From Apus apus (Eukaryota > Chordata > Aves > Apodiformes > Apodidae), in NCBI RefSeq assembly GCF_020740795.1, contig NC_067301.1, positions 2,790,001-2,854,000 on the forward strand: a DNA stretch of 64,000 nt. Direction: 5' to 3'. The notes under the pieces are model-generated. The model worked only from the letters and a program-made list of their open reading frames with translations, searched no databases and had not been told where the DNA came from. The position numbers and the translations under genes are program-made. This document shows positions 59,866 through 64,000 of the stretch, in pieces. The stretch's first letter is position 1. The number at the start of each line of letters is the position of its first letter.

Positions 59866-59975
59866 TTTCTGAGGAACAGAAAGGGGGAGATGAAGAGAGC
59901 TGAGGTGACTTGCTTAAGATCATGGAGAAAAACCTGTAGCAGAGCCAGAACATCCAAGGCATTATGTCCCAGCCC
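59866..59975 (-). mobile_element. Possible ancient MIR-like SINE fragment
   Basis: On the - strand the order CTGGCTCTGCTACAGG, ATGATCTTAAGCAAGTCACC and a pyrimidine-rich CTCAG stretch follows the MIR sequence (CTGGCTCTGCCACTTAC, GTGACCTTGGGCAAGTTAC, CCTCAGTTTCC). Divergent and found by recall only. Confidence 0.4.
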
Positions 59976-62900
59976 TCTACTGGGATTTCATGTTCCTTCC
60001 CACTCTGTTATAGCCAGTCCTTCCACAGGCAGGGGACTATGCTGCCCTACAGGATTGTGACATGAAAAGCAATTTCCATTTTCTTCCAAAATTGCTGAGC
60101 TCTGAATGCCTGTTTAGATTAGAAATAGCCATGTCCTAGCTGGGCTCAGAAGTACCCAAGCTTTCAATAAATGATTTACAGAGCAAGAGCATTAAGTAGC
60201 AGCAACATTTCATGGGATACTTAGAACACAGCAGAGGACTAAGCCACACAGCACCTGCTGGTGCCTCACACTGATCTGGTCAGTTGAGTTTCTCTTATAA
60301 TGCAGCAAAAGGAAACAAACCCTTTCCTGGTGTTTGCAGAGGTGACACTTCTCAAGGGCTTTATGATCTTTGAACATCAAGCTGGAGGTTTCATTGATGG
60401 AACACTGCAACCATGTATTTCTGCTGGAGGTGCTGGCTCTGCACTTTATGAAGCTCCATGAAGTACAGCAGACAAGACCTTATTATGTAGTTTTCATCTT
60501 TGAAATGGGTGAGTTACTACGCTTAGTACAGAAATGTTATCTTTTTTGGGGGGTTATCAAAACAATTCAGCTACATCTGGGCCATCAGGACTTGCCAGCA
60601 AACCAAATCCCCACTGTTACAATCCCTCCTCAGGTAAATGCAGATAAGCTAAAGTGAACAGGAATCTTTCCCAAATGGCATCTGGGCAAAACGTACAGGA
60701 TTTAACCCAGAAAATACAAATACACAACAGATTATTTGGATTAGAGGAACTAGTGTTGGTAAATACTGTGTCCTGAGGTGGTGCCCAGCAACAAAGCTAC
60801 TTCTGCTCTCACAACACAAGAGTCAGGGGACAGGCCAGCACAGAATGGCTAAGTATTAGAAACTGGGATGATCCACTGTGAAGAAGGGGATAAAAAGAGA
60901 GACCAAAAGCAGACACAAGTAAGATATAACTGCAGCACAGGGTGTCACTGGCACCAGAAGTGTGGTGGAAACAAATGATCAAAAGGCAACACTGAGTACA
61001 GCTCCAGGAGAATGCCCATGGCTTCAGAGGGGTTAGAGGAAGAAAGGATGCAAACACTCTGTGCCACAGAGCTCCAATGCAGCCATTTCTGGTGGTGAAA
61101 AGAAAACACCTCCCATCCACACACCCTTCCACAGCCATTCTCCATAGCAGTTTCATCAGCTTTTTCCAGTCAGCTCCTGCTGAGCAGTGCTCCAGACCAC
61201 ACAGGACCTCTGCCCACAGGTGGCAAGCCTTTGTCCCCAGGGCAGCTCTGCAGCCAGGGGTCACACCAGTGCAGACCCATCCAGGTGTTTGTCCCTTTTC
61301 TCTGAGGGCCAGAGCCACCAGCATCACTCACTCCCTGCATCACCTCCAGCTCTTTCATCTCCTTACCTGTGCTCAGCAACTCAGTGCCCAGCCTACAGGG
61401 TTAAGGGCTTGAGGTGAAAGGTGGGGGATCCTTGGTTTGTGCTGCCAGCCCCCCGTGCTCAGCTCTGCTCCTTCCCCCCCAGCACGTGGAGCCAGAACCC
61501 CTGAGCACCCTGCAGATGGGTGAGCCCACCCAATGGGAGGGTGATCCCTGAAACCCAAGTGTGTTTGTGAGAGCAAAGTTCAGCTCAAGGCACCACCTGT
61601 CGGGTCAGGAGCAGGAGTCACAGCAGGAATAACCTTCCATGTCTCAACAAGTTAAGCAAGCAGAGGAGGAGGGGAGCAGCAGATCCCTCCATGCAGCCAC
61701 CCCCAGGGACAGCTCCATGCAACCAGCCCACTGCTCAGACACGTTTGGCCAGTGCTGGTGTGTAAGGCCACGGGTACATTTCACTGCTTTCCTGCTCTGA
61801 AGATGACACGAGCTGTGGGCAGGCAAGGCAGGCTGAGCTGTGTCGATCTGAACACAGAAAGAAAGTTTTACAGCCTTACTTATCTTCCCCCTGCCCAGCT
61901 CTCTGCAAACACCCTAACTTCAGGTCAGCCAGCCAGCCTGCCAGGCTTGGGTGATGTTGGCACAGAGGACAAGCTGGTGAACAAGCAGAAGGTCAACTAT
62001 GACACACACCAACGTGGCACTGAAGAGAGCCCAGCAGCTGCCCATCCATCACTGCACAGCACCCCTGGAGGGGCCTGCTTTGCAGTGCTGTGCATCTCTG
62101 GAAACAGCCTGAGGAGCTGCTGCTCCTGCTCCAACCACAGCAAACAGAGTGGGGGGGGGGGGAAAAGAGCCTCCTGACTGTGTCTTGAAAACAAGGCTAA
62201 GTCCAAGTGCTGAATGAAACACAGCTCAGAGCCAGGCGATGAAACTGAGCCCTGAGTGATGACTGTCCAGCCTTTTTGCTCACCTTTAAAATGGTCTTAA
62301 TTTCTGAGAACCCAACTTCAAAAAACCCCTTCCTTGAGACCTTGCCCTCACTGAGGTCGGTGGAAGCAGAGATCCCTTCTTTCCTATCACCAGAGCTCTG
62401 CTCCCATATCTGAACTGAAGCCTCAACTGTGGCCACCAGTGAGTCCCAGCCAGCCCCATCTTCCTCTGAGGTGACACCAGAAAGCCTCACGGAGCTCCTG
62501 AGCAATGACCACAAAGTGTCCACCTTTCCCTTCTGGCTGAGTTGTCTGCCCCTCCTCACTGCCTATTATCAAGTGAGCAGCCTGAGCTCCCAGCTGCCTG
62601 CCCCCCATTCGGACCCAGCTGAGTGAAAAGAAAAAGGGGTGAAAAACAAAGAAAAGAGAAGGAAAAAAAAAAAAAAAAGGGGGGGGGGGGGTGTTGTGGA
62701 ACAAAGTCTTTCATCTTCAGAGCAGCAAGATTTTAGATGTAAAGAGCTGGGACTCTGAGCTGCTTTAAATTGAGGGTTATGGCTGCCAACTGCCAATGTG
62801 AGGCTACAGATTAGTTTTCATCCAATCCTGTGTTGTTCAGGCCCTTGCTTTTCTTGCCCTTTGTTTCCTCCCAGATCAGTTAAGTGGAAGCAGGTGTTTT

Positions 62901-63470
62901 CCTGCCCCACTAATCTCTAGTACACTCAGACAGGCCCAGCAACTGCTCCTGTGTCCCAGGCAGGTAAAGCTCTTGGGTGCTGAGGAAGGCAGCCTTGTGA
63001 GTGGCTCCATCCAGCAGCCCTGGGAAATGGTTTTCCTCTTGCAGGCAGTTTCATTTTATTTTGGGTTTTTTTGGTTCTTAAAACGAGGATTTCTCAAACA
63101 AAGTGAGGTTTTGAGCTGCTTTGGGAAGCTTTGGTAGTTAATCCCTCCATGGAACAGGGCTGGGAAGGCCCTGGCAGTGTTACTCTCTTCTTGCATTATT
63201 TCCTAGCCCCAGAGATGGTCAGTCCAGCAGAGCTCACCTAACACTGCTTCACTAAAATAGGATTGTGCTTCTTTTATCAGCACAAATTAGTAAATGCCAC
63301 CAGCCCCCACGTTTTCAGTTTGACAGACAAACCCTACACAGAGAAGCCAAGCTAATCAAAACTGCAAGAACAAAGCCCTGGCTTGGGGCTGAACAGAAAC
63401 ACTGCCTTTCCAAGTTGTGCAGCCCTGGCTGAGGCTGGGGTTGAGATTTTCAGGTGGTTTGGTGGCTGAG
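59976..63470. other. Intergenic DNA
   Basis: No gene recognised. A poly-A tract directly followed by a poly-G tract sits at 62663-62691 and a 12-13-base G-run at about 62150. Confidence 0.4.
62663..62691. repeat. Poly-A/poly-G compound tract
   Basis: About 16 A followed directly by about 13 G. Confidence 0.85.
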
Positions 63471-63472
63471 AT

Positions 63473-64000
63473 GAATCACAGAATCATAGAATCATAGAAT
63501 CCTAGGGGTTGGAAGGGACCTCAAAAGATCACCCAGTCCAACCCCCCTGCCAGAGCAGGGTCACCCAGAGCACATCACACAGGAAGGCGTCCAGGTGGGT
63601 TTTGAATGTCTCCAGAGAAGGAGACTCCACAGCCTCCCTGGGCAGCCTGTCCCAGGGCTCTGTCACTCTCACAGTAAAAAAATTTTTCCTGATATTCATC
63701 TTAAACCTCCTATGCTCCAACTTGTATCCATTACTCCTTGTCCTATCACTGGTCATCACCGAAAAAAGCTTAACTCCATCGTCTTGACACTCACCCTTTA
63801 CATATTTGTAAACATTGATGAGGTCCCCCCTCAGTCTCCTTTTCTCCAAACTAAAGAGCCCCAGCTCCCTCAGCCTTTCCTCATCAGGGAGATGTTCCAC
63901 TCCCTCCATCATCTCTGTGGCTCTGCCCTGGACTCTTTCCAGCAGTTCCCTGTCCTTCCTGAACTGAGGGGCCCAGAGCTGGACACAATACTCCAGATGT
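63473..64000 (-). mobile_element. CR1 LINE with open reverse-transcriptase C-terminus, cut by the window edge
   Basis: Begins at 63473 with the terminal repeats (AATCACAGAATCATAGAATC on the + strand) and GGGGTTGGAAGGGACCTC. On the - strand a frame is open from the window edge to about 63529. It encodes typical CR1 reverse-transcriptase residues, including [20 protein letters not shown] and [11 protein letters not shown]. The absence of stops or frameshifts over about 157 codons makes it the least decayed CR1 in the window. Confidence 0.93.

Overview
The window is a piece of a bird genome. The repeats are dominated by fragments of the avian LINE CR1, recognisable by its terminal TTCTATGATTCT-like repeats and the GGTTGGAAGGGACC motif. 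The two protein-coding genes and the microRNA cluster form the block that in human lies on chromosome 1p36.33: TNFRSF18, TTLL10, then miR-429, miR-200a and miR-200b. Gene calls rest on exon-by-exon translation, splice-site and phase agreement, and recalled family motifs. No database search was possible.

Left part (1-8.9 kb): a CR1 fragment, then TNFRSF18 (GITR) on the + strand in six coding exons from 2164 to 6770. All junctions agree in phase and the predicted protein is 256 residues. Behind it lie two unexplained pieces that resemble TNFRSF18 exons: a cysteine-rich-like stretch near 7.35 kb and an open transmembrane exon ending at 8903.

Middle (12.6-28.2 kb): TTLL10, a tubulin tyrosine ligase-like polyglycylase, on the - strand in eleven coding exons with consistent phases (507 residues, ATG at 28140, stop at 12700). 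It is transcribed toward TNFRSF18, so the two genes converge. The interval from 28.2 to 40.6 kb has CR1 pieces and an ~800-bp minisatellite of 12-bp units. No gene is seen there.

Right part (40.6-57.8 kb): the miR-200b/200a/429 cluster on the - strand, in that transcription order and with TTLL10 downstream, as in human. These microRNAs hold cells in the epithelial state and are repressed by ZEB1/ZEB2, which bind CAGGTG/CACCTG E-boxes. A CpG-enriched stretch at 56.2-57.8 kb with four such E-boxes in 500 bp is my candidate for the cluster's promoter. Between it and miR-200b lies a G-rich minisatellite of about 22 units of 26-27 bp.

The last 6 kb hold a possible ancient MIR-like SINE and, at the window edge, a CR1 whose reverse-transcriptase C-terminus is still open. 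I found no tRNA or rRNA genes, no CRISPR, no virus-derived genes and no bacterial-style features. Most long open frames here are chance or come from repeats.
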